NCBI RefSeq assembly: GCF_900100945.1
Contig: NZ_FNCG01000001.1
Span: forward strand, 248,001 to 312,000
Length of the DNA stretch: 64,000 nucleotides
Direction: 5' to 3'
Source of the DNA: Mucilaginibacter gossypii
Lineage (GTDB): Bacteria > Bacteroidota > Bacteroidia > Sphingobacteriales > Sphingobacteriaceae
The notes under the pieces are model-generated. The model was not told the DNA's origin. It did no database searches and saw nothing but the letters and a program-made list of their open reading frames with translations. A program made the translations under genes and the position numbers. Below, piece by piece: positions 52,941 through 61,659 of the stretch. Position 1 is the first letter of the stretch. Each line of letters starts with the position of its first letter.

Positions 52941-54071
52941 TTAGTTCAGGTCCATAATCTGCATCATCATAGCATTTACTTTATGCACATCAAATTTTTC
53001 CTTTGCCAAGGCCAGTCCGTTAAGCCCAAAACTGCTGATAGCTTCCTTGTTGGTTATGAAATACTCCATTTTTTGCACAAGTTCGGCTGTGTTTTTTACA
53101 GGTATTAAAAATCCATTGCTGTTGGGTGACGTTTCGACAGTTTCCCTGCAACCAACAGAATCGCAGGTTATAATGGCACGCGCCATAGCCATGGCTTCAA
53201 GCAAACACCGTGGAATTCCCTCCCGATAGTATGAAGGCAGTACCACAACAGATGAACTGCTTATATATGGTCTTACATCATCAACGGCGCCCAGGTAATT
53301 AATTACACTCCGGTGCTTTATTTCCGAAAATAAGTCGGGGTGAATGGCATCGACATTATCATCATAGGATCCGATTAGTTTGAAAGTTACCTGCGGGTGT
53401 TTTAGGAATACAATTTGCGCCGCTTCAAAATATTCGCGGATCCCTTTGGCATTGATTAGCCTGGATACCATGATAAAGCTTATATTATTAATATCCGGCC
53501 GGGTAGGGGTATAGTAGCTCAAATCAACTCCCGATCCGTTAACTACTGCAGTTTGATGCTTTGCCGATATTATTTTAGAATCAAGCAGCGTTTGTACATC
53601 ATCTTTATTTTGAAAGATGACAGACAACCCCTGTCTGTTTTTAAGGCTGAACTTAAGTAGTAAGCGTGTAATTTTGCTTGTTAAAGATGTGTTACCGTTA
53701 ACAAAGTTATACCCAAGACCCGAAAGCATCGGGGTTATTTTTCGCACATCGCCCAGTTTGGCTGCAAGTGTTCCATATATAACCGGTTTAAGAGTGTATG
53801 GAAAAAAAACATCCGGCTTTAGCTGTTTAATGAGTCGGTAAAGTTTCAACGCGTATTTCAGATCAGATAAGATCGATACATTACTGCCGTTTAGATTGTT
53901 TTCAAATAAAACGATGTTTAGCAATGCCAGTTTTGCGCGTTGCTCGGGCGGTATTGCAGGGATAAAAGCATAAACAGTATGTTCTCTCCGCATCAGCTCA
54001 ACTAATTTACCTCTAAAATCAATCAACGATTTGGCCGAATCGCAGGCGATCAGCACTTTTTTGCTTGCCAT
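52941..54071 (-). CDS. GT4-family glycosyltransferase
   Basis: The 376-aa protein has the GT-B fold of family 4. The N-terminal domain binds the acceptor (KLIDFRGKLVELMRREHTVYAFIP-type start), and the C-terminal domain has ISFIMVSRLINAKGIREYFEAAQIV, VVLPSYYREGIPRCLLEAMAMARAIITCDSVGCRETV with the E-x7-E type signature. It adds one sugar to the growing repeat unit at the inner face of the membrane. It is 27 bp from the PhyH gene in the operon. Confidence 0.92.
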   Translation of the reverse strand: MASKKVLIACDSAKSLIDFRGKLVELMRREHTVYAFIPAIPPEQRAKLALLNIVLFENNLNGSNVSILSDLKYALKLYRLIKQLKPDVFFPYTLKPVIYGTLAAKLGDVRKITPMLSGLGYNFVNGNTSLTSKITRLLLKFSLKNRQGLSVIFQNKDDVQTLLDSKIISAKHQTAVVNGSGVDLSYYTPTRPDINNISFIMVSRLINAKGIREYFEAAQIVFLKHPQVTFKLIGSYDDNVDAIHPDLFSEIKHRSVINYLGAVDDVRPYISSSSVVVLPSYYREGIPRCLLEAMAMARAIITCDSVGCRETVETSPNSNGFLIPVKNTAELVQKMEYFITNKEAISSFGLNGLALAKEKFDVHKVNAMMMQIMDLN

Positions 54072-54162
54072 GATGGTATAATAAGCAATAGGTTATGAGC
54101 GAGGATTTAATTGGGGATGTAATGCCGTTCAAAGACAATGCACCGTTATCGGCGGTGGTATT

Positions 54163-55248
54163 TTAGTGAACAAGGACCGGCTCGGGCCTGGTGCTTTTAA
54201 TATGGTAATATTTTTTATACCATGCAATAAATCGCTCAACCCCTGTATGAACAGAAACCTGAGGCTTGTAGTTCAGCATTTCATCTAAATTTGAAACATC
54301 GGCACAGGTTTCAGCAACGTCGCCATCCTGCATTGGCATTAGTGTTTTAATTGCTTTTTTGTTCACTTGTGCCTCAATTTCGCTTACAAAATCAAGCAGG
54401 TTAACCGGTGCTCCTCTGCCAATGTTAAACACCCTGAAAGGTGCAGATGATGTAGCCGGATCAGGATCTTTGGCATCCCACAGAAAATTGGGCTCTGCCG
54501 GCTGATCAATAACATGCATAATGCCTTCAACAATGTCATCTACGTAGGTAAAATCGCGAAGCATATTACCGTTGTTAAAAACTTCAATAGGCCTGCCTTC
54601 CAGAATTGCTTTGGTAAAAATAAATAAAGCCATATCCGGCCTACCCCACGGCCCATAAACTGTAAAAAAACGTAACCCTGTAGTTCGCAGGTTAAATAAA
54701 TGGCTGTAGGTATGGGCCATCATTTCATTGGCTTTTTTTGATGCTGCATATAATGAAACCGGATGATCGGCGATATTATGCTCGCTGAAGGGCATTTTTT
54801 TGTTTAAACCGTAAACGCTTGATGAACTGGCGTAAACAAGGTGATTAATCTTGAAATGTCTGCAGCATTCCAGGATGTTTAAAAATCCTTTTACGTTTGT
54901 GTCAATATAAACATCGGGATTAGTAAGGCTGTAGCGCACACCGGCCTGTGCGGCCAGGTTACAAACGGCATCAAACTGATAGTTTTGGAATTGCTGCTGC
55001 AGATTTTCCTTATCCGTTATATCCAGTTTAATAAACGTATAATTTGGATGTTTTGTGCTGCAAACAGGTTTGTTATAAACCATTCCTGATACTTTTATGC
55101 CGGCATCCTGCAATCGGGCGTGCTTTAACTTTACATCGTAATAATCGTTAATATTATCAATGCCTACAACGGTGTCACCGCGTTTAAGTAATTTTTGGGT
55201 TAAATGATAGCCGATAAATCCCGCAGTGCCGGTAATTAAAATTTTCAT
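54163..55248 (-). CDS. UDP-glucuronate 4-epimerase-like SDR
   Basis: The 361-aa protein is an extended SDR: NAD motif TGTAGFIG (6-13), the loop VVGIDNINDYYDVKLKHARL typical of uronate epimerases, SSSVYG and the catalytic YAASKK near residue 168. The sequence PFSEHNIADHPVSLYAASKKANEMMAHTY and the C-terminal GRGAPVNLLDFVSEIE match UDP-GlcA 4-epimerases, so it may supply UDP-galacturonate. It lies between two glycosyltransferase regions of the operon. Confidence 0.87.
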   Translation of the reverse strand: MKILITGTAGFIGYHLTQKLLKRGDTVVGIDNINDYYDVKLKHARLQDAGIKVSGMVYNKPVCSTKHPNYTFIKLDITDKENLQQQFQNYQFDAVCNLAAQAGVRYSLTNPDVYIDTNVKGFLNILECCRHFKINHLVYASSSSVYGLNKKMPFSEHNIADHPVSLYAASKKANEMMAHTYSHLFNLRTTGLRFFTVYGPWGRPDMALFIFTKAILEGRPIEVFNNGNMLRDFTYVDDIVEGIMHVIDQPAEPNFLWDAKDPDPATSSAPFRVFNIGRGAPVNLLDFVSEIEAQVNKKAIKTLMPMQDGDVAETCADVSNLDEMLNYKPQVSVHTGVERFIAWYKKYYHIKSTRPEPVLVH

Positions 55249-55310
55249 AAATAAGTGAAATTAGGTTTGAATGAAAGCCTGAGTGGAAGGCGTTGATTAT
55301 TGGTTGATTA

Positions 55311-55326
55311 TAAGCGCGAACGCTTA
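55311..55326 (-). other. Hairpin with TTCG loop between lipoprotein and epimerase genes
   Basis: On the minus strand TAAGCG-TTCG-CGCTTA forms a 6-bp stem with a TTCG tetraloop inside the 209-bp gap. There is no T-tract, so it is more likely an mRNA stability or processing structure than a terminator. The function is inferred. Confidence 0.4.
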
Positions 55327-55457
55327 AATAATGGTAAATGCCTGTATCAAAGAATCAGGAACGGTAACGAAAAAGGCAGGTAGATGTACTTGTTGCAGAA
55401 TACTTTTGAGTAAGGAGTTTATCAAATTGCGCGCGTTTGAGTGTGATTTGATAAATC

Positions 55458-55910
55458 TTACTTCATGGTGTAAGTGTATTTTCTCCCGTTTGTAAGTGGA
55501 TTACTATTGTCTGACGTTGAGAAATACAATGTGTTGCCCCAATGGCTAAATTGTCCCAGTCCAAAATTGCGGATATCACGGTGGGTAGAGTGGGCCGGCC
55601 CCAGTTCAACACCATTTTCAAACAGCCTGAGCTTTGAAACAGTTGGAGAGGTGTTTGAATCCCCAATTTCAGGTAAATCATAGCCAATTTTGTAACAAAA
55701 GCCGCTATCGACTCTCAACCCTATCAAGCTTATCGATTTGATAGATTCGTCCTGTGGTGTTGTAACAGGAGGAGTAGTTGTAGGCGGTGTTGTAGTTGGT
55801 GTTGGTGTCGGCTGGTCGGCTTTTTTACAGCCGTTAATAGCAGATAGCATGGCTACAATTGTTATTATAGGCAACACAACATTTCGGGTGGATTTAATAA
55901 TTGTTTTCAT
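55458..55910 (-). CDS. Small lipoprotein of unknown function in the polysaccharide locus
   Basis: A 150-aa protein with a lipoprotein signal ending in NGC-KKAD (Cys about 28), a Pro/Thr-rich linker (TPTPTTTPPTTTPPVTT) and a small beta-rich domain (SKLRLFENGVELGPAHSTHRDIRNFGLGQFSHWGNTLYFSTSDN). The family is not recognised. The linker suggests a surface-tethered domain. It is set apart by 209 bp from the downstream epimerase gene and may be a local insertion in the operon. Confidence 0.65.
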   Translation of the reverse strand: MKTIIKSTRNVVLPIITIVAMLSAINGCKKADQPTPTPTTTPPTTTPPVTTPQDESIKSISLIGLRVDSGFCYKIGYDLPEIGDSNTSPTVSKLRLFENGVELGPAHSTHRDIRNFGLGQFSHWGNTLYFSTSDNSNPLTNGRKYTYTMK

Positions 55911-55969
55911 AAAATTTTTATTTTAGTTAGTTAAAGTTGTTGCGCTACTATGTATAAGTCAGGGGCCGT

Positions 55970-57040
55970 TTATACCAGTGCATTCAGTATCGACTTGATG
56001 AATATTTCGGGGGTACGGTCCTCTACGTATTGCATTATAAGGTCTTTATGATTGCTATTAGTGCTGAGGGCGGTGTTCACCGCTGTTGTTAACGAGTTTA
56101 CATTATCGGCTTCAGCCAGGTAAATGCCCGGAATCTCATCGATACCTCCCGCGCAATTTGTGCTGATTATAACTGGGTTCAGGATCATCATTTGCAGCAA
56201 TACGTTCGGAAAACCCTCTTTGATTGATGATATAACGCAGGCTTTTGCATGCTTAAAATAAGGCATTGGGTTTGCGATCCACCCTTTTAATACTACCCGG
56301 CCTTCCAATTTTAATTCACTGATCAGTTTTTGAAGCGAGGTTTGCTCCGGGCCTTCGCCAAATATCAGGAGCTGCAAATTGGGGTGGGAAGCTTTAATTT
56401 CATCAAAAGCCATAATTAGTATATCAAAACCCTTTTCAGGGATCAGCCGCCCAGCTGCGCAAATAAATTCAACAGCGACATCGGCGGCGGGCAGTGCTTC
56501 TTCGGCCTTTATTAGGTTTTGTTCAATGTCGATCGGGTTTTTCTGAATGATAACCCTTCGCTTGTCGATGTATGGGAGATGCTGTATAAAGCTATCCCGC
56601 ATGCTGCTGGTTTGGCATACAACCAAATTTGCCCCTGGGTAGCCAAGCCGATACGCTATCTGGTAACTCAATTTTTTTAAACCGCTGTACCTGGTTAAAA
56701 CAGATGAGCATTCCCTTACTATGAGTTTTGATTTTAAATATCCAATGCGTTTTAAAAAACCAAGGAAAGCATTTAAGTAAGGATGTGTACTAAAAATAAT
56801 ATGATCTGTGCGGTAGGGGCTTAAGCTTTTTATTAACCTGGAAAAGCCACTTAATATGCTTCCGTTGCTCACATATTCAACTTGTTGATCGCTGGGGATA
56901 TTTAACCCGCCGCTTTCAACTTTCTTTAAAAATAGCAGAGAAGCGTTACTTGCACGGGCGGCTTGTAACAGTACGTTCTCGGCTCCGTTTGCCTTGTTGG
57001 TAATTGAAACAAAAAGTAATTTAGGCTTCATCTTGGGCAC
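55970..57040 (-). CDS. GT4-family glycosyltransferase
   Basis: A 356-aa GT-B fold enzyme. The C-terminal domain shows FICAAGRLIPEKGFDILIMAFDEIKASHPNLQLLIFGEGPEQTSL, VVLKGWIANPMPYFKHAKACVISSIKEGFPNVLLQMMILNPVIISTNCAGGIDEIP, a normal donor-binding site. It has no signal. Its start overlaps by 1 bp the stop of the FemAB-propeller fusion gene upstream, so the two are coupled. Confidence 0.92.
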   Translation of the reverse strand: MPKMKPKLLFVSITNKANGAENVLLQAARASNASLLFLKKVESGGLNIPSDQQVEYVSNGSILSGFSRLIKSLSPYRTDHIIFSTHPYLNAFLGFLKRIGYLKSKLIVRECSSVLTRYSGLKKLSYQIAYRLGYPGANLVVCQTSSMRDSFIQHLPYIDKRRVIIQKNPIDIEQNLIKAEEALPAADVAVEFICAAGRLIPEKGFDILIMAFDEIKASHPNLQLLIFGEGPEQTSLQKLISELKLEGRVVLKGWIANPMPYFKHAKACVISSIKEGFPNVLLQMMILNPVIISTNCAGGIDEIPGIYLAEADNVNSLTTAVNTALSTNSNHKDLIMQYVEDRTPEIFIKSILNALV

Positions 57041-58686
57041 TAGTTGGGATTATTAAGGCTCTTCAGCTTCCTGATCACTTTTTTAAATGGCCCCATTGCA
57101 CTCAATACTTTGCGTTTTCCGTCAACAATTAATAATCCATCTTCAAAATTTATAGTATGCAATCCTTCATCATAAGGTGCCTGGGGAAGTAGTTCAAAAG
57201 CAGTATGGTATTGAAAATCTGTTTCGGTTATAGTGGTTATTTCATTGATCATTACAGAGCCGCCATAACACCTTTTTGGATTTTGGCTGGGCATATAAAG
57301 CTTTTGACCAACAACGAATAACCTGCCTGCCGACCGGCTCACGTTTGACGCCACATTTATCGGGTTTTGTTTATGTGCCTTAAATGGAGCGTCGAGGGTA
57401 TCGGCATAAAATAAATACAGTACACCGTGTTCTCCCGAAACACTTGTAAAGAGCCAGTATTTGTTGTTGTAATGGATAATGGAACTGTCAACAAATGCCT
57501 GGCCTTCCAGCAACACCCTAATCTTTTCAAACTTATAAGGGTTATTCATATCAATTTGATAAAGAGCCACCTGTTTAGCTCTGCCTGTTTCCGGAATACA
57601 GTATAGCCGGTTACTGTCAGTGAACATGTGAGGATAAGAGAGGTGTATTTCGTCTTCCATGATGCCATTTACTTTTTTCTTGTTTTTGAAATGCATGTCA
57701 TCGGTCATCATGATCTCGCCTTTTCCCTTCCAGAAATTAAGCTCTTCATAATAGAGATGTAAACGGCCATTGATATTTGCAGTAAAAGGATCGGCTGTAT
57801 AATCCACTTTATCTTCTGATAACCAATTGATTTTTCCGTTTAGCTGCTGAGTGTGGATAAGGTTTTCGGGAGATTGTGATATATAACCTATATTCCATTT
57901 GTCATAACTAAACACTTTGTGAATAAATGAAATGAATGAGGAGATAAGGTCTTTCATAAATCGAAATTTTTTTTTAAAAAATGACAGGAGTGTTAGTGAC
58001 ATAGGCAGATAGTCGGTTTCCTGCAGCAGGCTTCCGCCAAAACTATCTTTGAATTTGTTGATCTTTAAAAGTTCGGTATCCGATGTATTGTAAGCATAGC
58101 CACCCAAATCATATATTTTAAACCCAAGCTGTTTAAAAAAGCGGATATCTTCAAAATGCAGCAGGCGGTTTGCCCGGCCTGTAACAGCCCTTAACTGGCT
58201 GTCATTTTCATTTCTGAACAGGGAAGCCGAATGCAATAGCCTTACTCTTTGTGATGAATGATCGCGGATGTAAGCGTGCATAACAATATCCTGATCCTGG
58301 TAAACCGCTTTGGTGATAAACAGGTGCGGCTTGTATTTATAAAATTCTTTATTAATTTTTTTCAGGCCTTTGGTAACTGCAAATGCATTGTAAAAGTCAA
58401 TAAAGGCTTTAATGCCGGTACCCATCACGGTTGATACGCCATCTTTAATGGCCCTGCGTATTTCGTAAGATGTGTTTTTATCAAAATTGGCTTCAATATC
58501 AGGTACAGGTACGGTTATATCAATTATTTTGGTAAAAAAATCCTCTTTGCGATATCCCGGAACAGCTTCACTGCTTTTACTTTGTTTATAGTATTTTAAC
58601 AGGCAGCCCCATAAATTTGGCTTAGCGGCAAACCACACAACTGTGTATGGTACTATACGCATAGCCCTGTTGTTAATCTGGATCAT
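57040..58686 (-). CDS. FemAB-like domain fused to a GINT1-type propeller domain
   Basis: The 548-aa protein joins two parts. Residues about 1-240 are FemAB/GNAT-like (NTSYEIRRAIKDGVSTVMGTG, then GRANRLLHFEDIRFFKQLGFKIYDLGGYAYNTSDTELLKINKFKDSFGG). Residues about 270-525 resemble the five-bladed N-terminal domain of glucosamine inositolphosphorylceramide transferase (DYTADPFTANINGRLHLYYEELNFWKGKGEI, EIHLSYPHMFTDSNRLYCIPETG, VDSSIIHYNNKYWLFTS, RSAGRLFVVGQKLYMPSQNP). In bacteria that domain is usually linked to formyl- or glycosyltransferases. The fusion suggests a two-step amino-sugar modification. Confidence 0.75.
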   Translation of the reverse strand: MIQINNRAMRIVPYTVVWFAAKPNLWGCLLKYYKQSKSSEAVPGYRKEDFFTKIIDITVPVPDIEANFDKNTSYEIRRAIKDGVSTVMGTGIKAFIDFYNAFAVTKGLKKINKEFYKYKPHLFITKAVYQDQDIVMHAYIRDHSSQRVRLLHSASLFRNENDSQLRAVTGRANRLLHFEDIRFFKQLGFKIYDLGGYAYNTSDTELLKINKFKDSFGGSLLQETDYLPMSLTLLSFFKKKFRFMKDLISSFISFIHKVFSYDKWNIGYISQSPENLIHTQQLNGKINWLSEDKVDYTADPFTANINGRLHLYYEELNFWKGKGEIMMTDDMHFKNKKKVNGIMEDEIHLSYPHMFTDSNRLYCIPETGRAKQVALYQIDMNNPYKFEKIRVLLEGQAFVDSSIIHYNNKYWLFTSVSGEHGVLYLFYADTLDAPFKAHKQNPINVASNVSRSAGRLFVVGQKLYMPSQNPKRCYGGSVMINEITTITETDFQYHTAFELLPQAPYDEGLHTINFEDGLLIVDGKRKVLSAMGPFKKVIRKLKSLNNPN

Positions 58687-58701
58687 AAGGTTTAGAGTAT
58701 T

Positions 58702-60543
58702 TTAAGCTACCTGGTATGTTGAAATTGCTTTTGAACGCTGATCTTTAAGCCATTGTGTATACACAAGCAGTTTCCAGATCTGCGTTGCCCTGTTCCATTT
58801 GCCGCTCATGTGGTCGTTTATCATGGCAAACGATTTTTGTACGTTAATACCAGGGATGTTCTTTAACTCGCTGATTGAAAGATGGTCCATTACGTGATCT
58901 CTCAATTCGTTTTTAAACCAATGGCTTAGCGGCATTGTAAAGCCGGATTTTGGCCTGTCAAACAGCTGTGCCGGCGCATATTGGTATAGGATATCTTTCA
59001 AAATCCTTTTTTGAATGCCGTATTTAAACTTATAGCTGTCGGGCAGGGTTTGAGCAAATGCAATTACCCGGTAATCCATAAGCGGCGCCCTTGCTTCTAA
59101 CGAAAAGGCCATTGTGCCCCTGTCGACCTTAGTATTTATGTCACCGTTTAAATAGGTCTTGGTATCAAACGCCGACAGCTTTTGAAGCATGCTTGTTGAT
59201 TTTGACGACCAGATATCCATGAACGGAACCTGCAGGCCAATGTTAGGATTTTCGAGCCATGAGTATTCCAGGCCGCCCAGCATAAGCCCGTAAAGTGATT
59301 TAACCTCCGGATTGCAGATCCCCATTGCAATTAACTTATGGCGATAGTTAGGGGAGATGCTAATTATATCGGCTATTCTTTTACGCAGCGCCAACGGGCA
59401 TTTAAACAGCTGATTAACCATGTTAAACCATTTGTAACGGCTGTATCCTAAAAAGCTTTCATCGCCACCATCACCGCTTAAAACCACAGTAACGTGTTTT
59501 TTGGTGTGTTTACTTAACAGCAGGGATGGGATGGCGCTTGAATCGGCAAAAGGCTCATCATAATAGCGGCCGAAACTCTCAATCAGTTCGAGGCCTTCTT
59601 CTTTATTACATTCAATTGTATGATGGTCTGTTTTTAAATGATCGGCAATTTTTTGGGCAAAAACGCTTTCATCAAAACCTTTTTCTCTGAATTTTATGCA
59701 AAAGGTTTTTACATTGTTATAGTTTTTTGAAGCTATGGCCGCAACAAGTGATGAGTCGATGCCGCCTGAAAGATATACACCAAGCGGCACGTCGGCATGC
59801 ATGCGTATATCAACAGCGTTAGTAATCAGTCGGGTTAAATCGGCCTGTGCTTGCTGGTATACTCCTTCATAGCGTTCGGCATGGTTTAAGTCCAGTTCCC
59901 AGTATTTTCTTGTTCTGAAACTGCCCGTGTTGCAATCAAAACAAAATGAATGCCCGGCCTCAAGCTTTTGGATTTCGTTCCAGGCCGATTTGGGTTCGGG
60001 AACGTATCCCCATACAAAATATTCGTTAATAGCTTGTTCATTAATAGTAACATTCCGGCCTATACATATTTGCGATGGCTGGCTGGCAAATTCAAAATCT
60101 AAACCATTTTGGGTATAGTAAAATGGTTTTTTGCCAAGCCTGTCGCGGGCGCCAAAAAGCTGGAGCGTGCGGGTGTCAAAAATTACAAAGGCAAACATGC
60201 CGTTGAAATGGTTAACACAGTTTTCGCCATATTCAAGATAGGCGGCTGTAATAACTTCTGTATCCGAATCGGTCTGGAATCTGTAACCCAGGGCGGTGAG
60301 CTTTATCTTTAAGGTTTTATAGTTGTAGATTTCGCCATTAAATACAACTTTAAGGTGTTTGTAAGTTAAGGGTTGATCTGACCGGTGATCCAGATCAACA
60401 ATAGCCAACCGGTTATGGCCTAAGGTAACCGGACCATTGTGTTCAAAGCCAGAATAATCGGGGCCCCTGAAATCGGCCCTTGCCAGTTTTTGAAATATGA
60501 TGTTATCGTCATACCTCACTGTTGATCCGTAAATGCCGCACAT
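58702..60543 (-). CDS. asnB: Asparagine synthase (glutamine-hydrolysing)
   Basis: The 613-aa enzyme has an N-terminal class II glutaminase (nucleophile Cys2 in MCGIYGS, NHR in LGHNRLAIVD, FNGEIYNY, GMFAFVIFD) and a C-terminal synthetase with the PP-loop SGGIDSS (259-265) and LSGDGGDESFLGYSRY. It makes amides from carboxylates with glutamine and ATP. Copies in polysaccharide operons are thought to amidate uronic acids or act on amino-acid decorations rather than serve general asparagine supply. Its neighbours support that reading. Confidence 0.92.
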   Translation of the reverse strand: MCGIYGSTVRYDDNIIFQKLARADFRGPDYSGFEHNGPVTLGHNRLAIVDLDHRSDQPLTYKHLKVVFNGEIYNYKTLKIKLTALGYRFQTDSDTEVITAAYLEYGENCVNHFNGMFAFVIFDTRTLQLFGARDRLGKKPFYYTQNGLDFEFASQPSQICIGRNVTINEQAINEYFVWGYVPEPKSAWNEIQKLEAGHSFCFDCNTGSFRTRKYWELDLNHAERYEGVYQQAQADLTRLITNAVDIRMHADVPLGVYLSGGIDSSLVAAIASKNYNNVKTFCIKFREKGFDESVFAQKIADHLKTDHHTIECNKEEGLELIESFGRYYDEPFADSSAIPSLLLSKHTKKHVTVVLSGDGGDESFLGYSRYKWFNMVNQLFKCPLALRKRIADIISISPNYRHKLIAMGICNPEVKSLYGLMLGGLEYSWLENPNIGLQVPFMDIWSSKSTSMLQKLSAFDTKTYLNGDINTKVDRGTMAFSLEARAPLMDYRVIAFAQTLPDSYKFKYGIQKRILKDILYQYAPAQLFDRPKSGFTMPLSHWFKNELRDHVMDHLSISELKNIPGINVQKSFAMINDHMSGKWNRATQIWKLLVYTQWLKDQRSKAISTYQVA

Positions 60544-60572
60544 AAAAAAACGTTAGGGGTTAATAGTTTTGT

Positions 60573-61634
60573 TTAATTAGCAAGCAGGGTTTCATATTCC
60601 ATGCCTATTTTCTCGAGACTAAAGCGATCAACGATATCGGCTTTGATATTAGGATGCTGCCAGGTTTGATTGCATGCCCTGATAATTTGATGGCGTAGTG
60701 TGCAAAGATCATTTTGTTCGGCTATAAAACCGTTAAAGCCTTCCCTTATCAGTTCGTTAACCCCGCCAACTCTGAATGTAACTACCGGAACGCCTACCGA
60801 CAGTGCTTCGAGCACTACATTAGGGAAGCCTTCGGTAAATGAGCTTAAAACCAGTAAGTCATGCTTAGAAATAACATCGGCAACATTTTTAATTTCGCCG
60901 ATGAACTTCACGCGTTCGTTGAGGCCAATATTTTGTACCTCTGCTTTTAAGGTATCCATCAGCGGGCCCTTGCCGGCTATAGTTAGAACATAGTTTTGAG
61001 GTAGTGCTTTCATAACCTCAAGCAAGCGAAATAATCCCTTCTCTTTGATGAGCCGGTTAACTGCAATAAGCCTCTTTAATCCTGAAATTTGATTTTGAGG
61101 TTTTATTGCGTTCGTTATAATAACCGGGTTATGAATAACAATAAGCTTGTTTAGGTTAATATTATAAAACCGGGCTATGGATTGCTTCATTTCTTCAGAC
61201 TGGCAAACTATTGAGTTAAAGCGCACAAACAAAAACCTTGAAAAGTAATTGTAAAAGCGGGATTTAAATTCGTAAAACTGCGCCATTTGTTGCGGATTGT
61301 TAGATGCCCTGGCTATTAAATTAGGCACTTTAACAAACATTGAAACAAAGGCTACCAGGATATTAATATGATCAGTAGTTGAAAAAACAGCGTATGGTTT
61401 TTCATCTTTCAGCAGCTTGCGAAGTTTAAAAAATGAGCATGAAGCTTTTATTGTTTTCAGGTTTAAAAATCTGATACCTGCTATTTCTGTTGAGAAACTG
61501 CACTCGTCTCCATTAAGTAACACTACAACTACCTCATAATCGGGCTTGTTGAAATATTGCGATAGCAGCCAGTAAACACGCTCAGAACCACCTGTACCAA
61601 GGGAACCAAGAACAAGGAAAATCTTCTTTCTCAT
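60573..61634 (-). CDS. GT4-family glycosyltransferase
   Basis: A 353-aa GT-B enzyme with an N-terminal GTGGSERVYWLLSQYF motif and a C-terminal donor domain: LIAVNRLIKEKGLFRLLEVMKAL, VLTIAGKGPLMDTLKAEV, LLVLSSFTEGFPNVVLEALSVGVPVVTFRVGGVNELI. It lies between the polymerase-like and asparagine synthase genes and adds one sugar of the repeat unit. Confidence 0.92.
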   Translation of the reverse strand: MRKKIFLVLGSLGTGGSERVYWLLSQYFNKPDYEVVVVLLNGDECSFSTEIAGIRFLNLKTIKASCSFFKLRKLLKDEKPYAVFSTTDHINILVAFVSMFVKVPNLIARASNNPQQMAQFYEFKSRFYNYFSRFLFVRFNSIVCQSEEMKQSIARFYNINLNKLIVIHNPVIITNAIKPQNQISGLKRLIAVNRLIKEKGLFRLLEVMKALPQNYVLTIAGKGPLMDTLKAEVQNIGLNERVKFIGEIKNVADVISKHDLLVLSSFTEGFPNVVLEALSVGVPVVTFRVGGVNELIREGFNGFIAEQNDLCTLRHQIIRACNQTWQHPNIKADIVDRFSLEKIGMEYETLLAN

Positions 61635-61659
61635 TATAAATAAAAATCTGGATCAAGTT

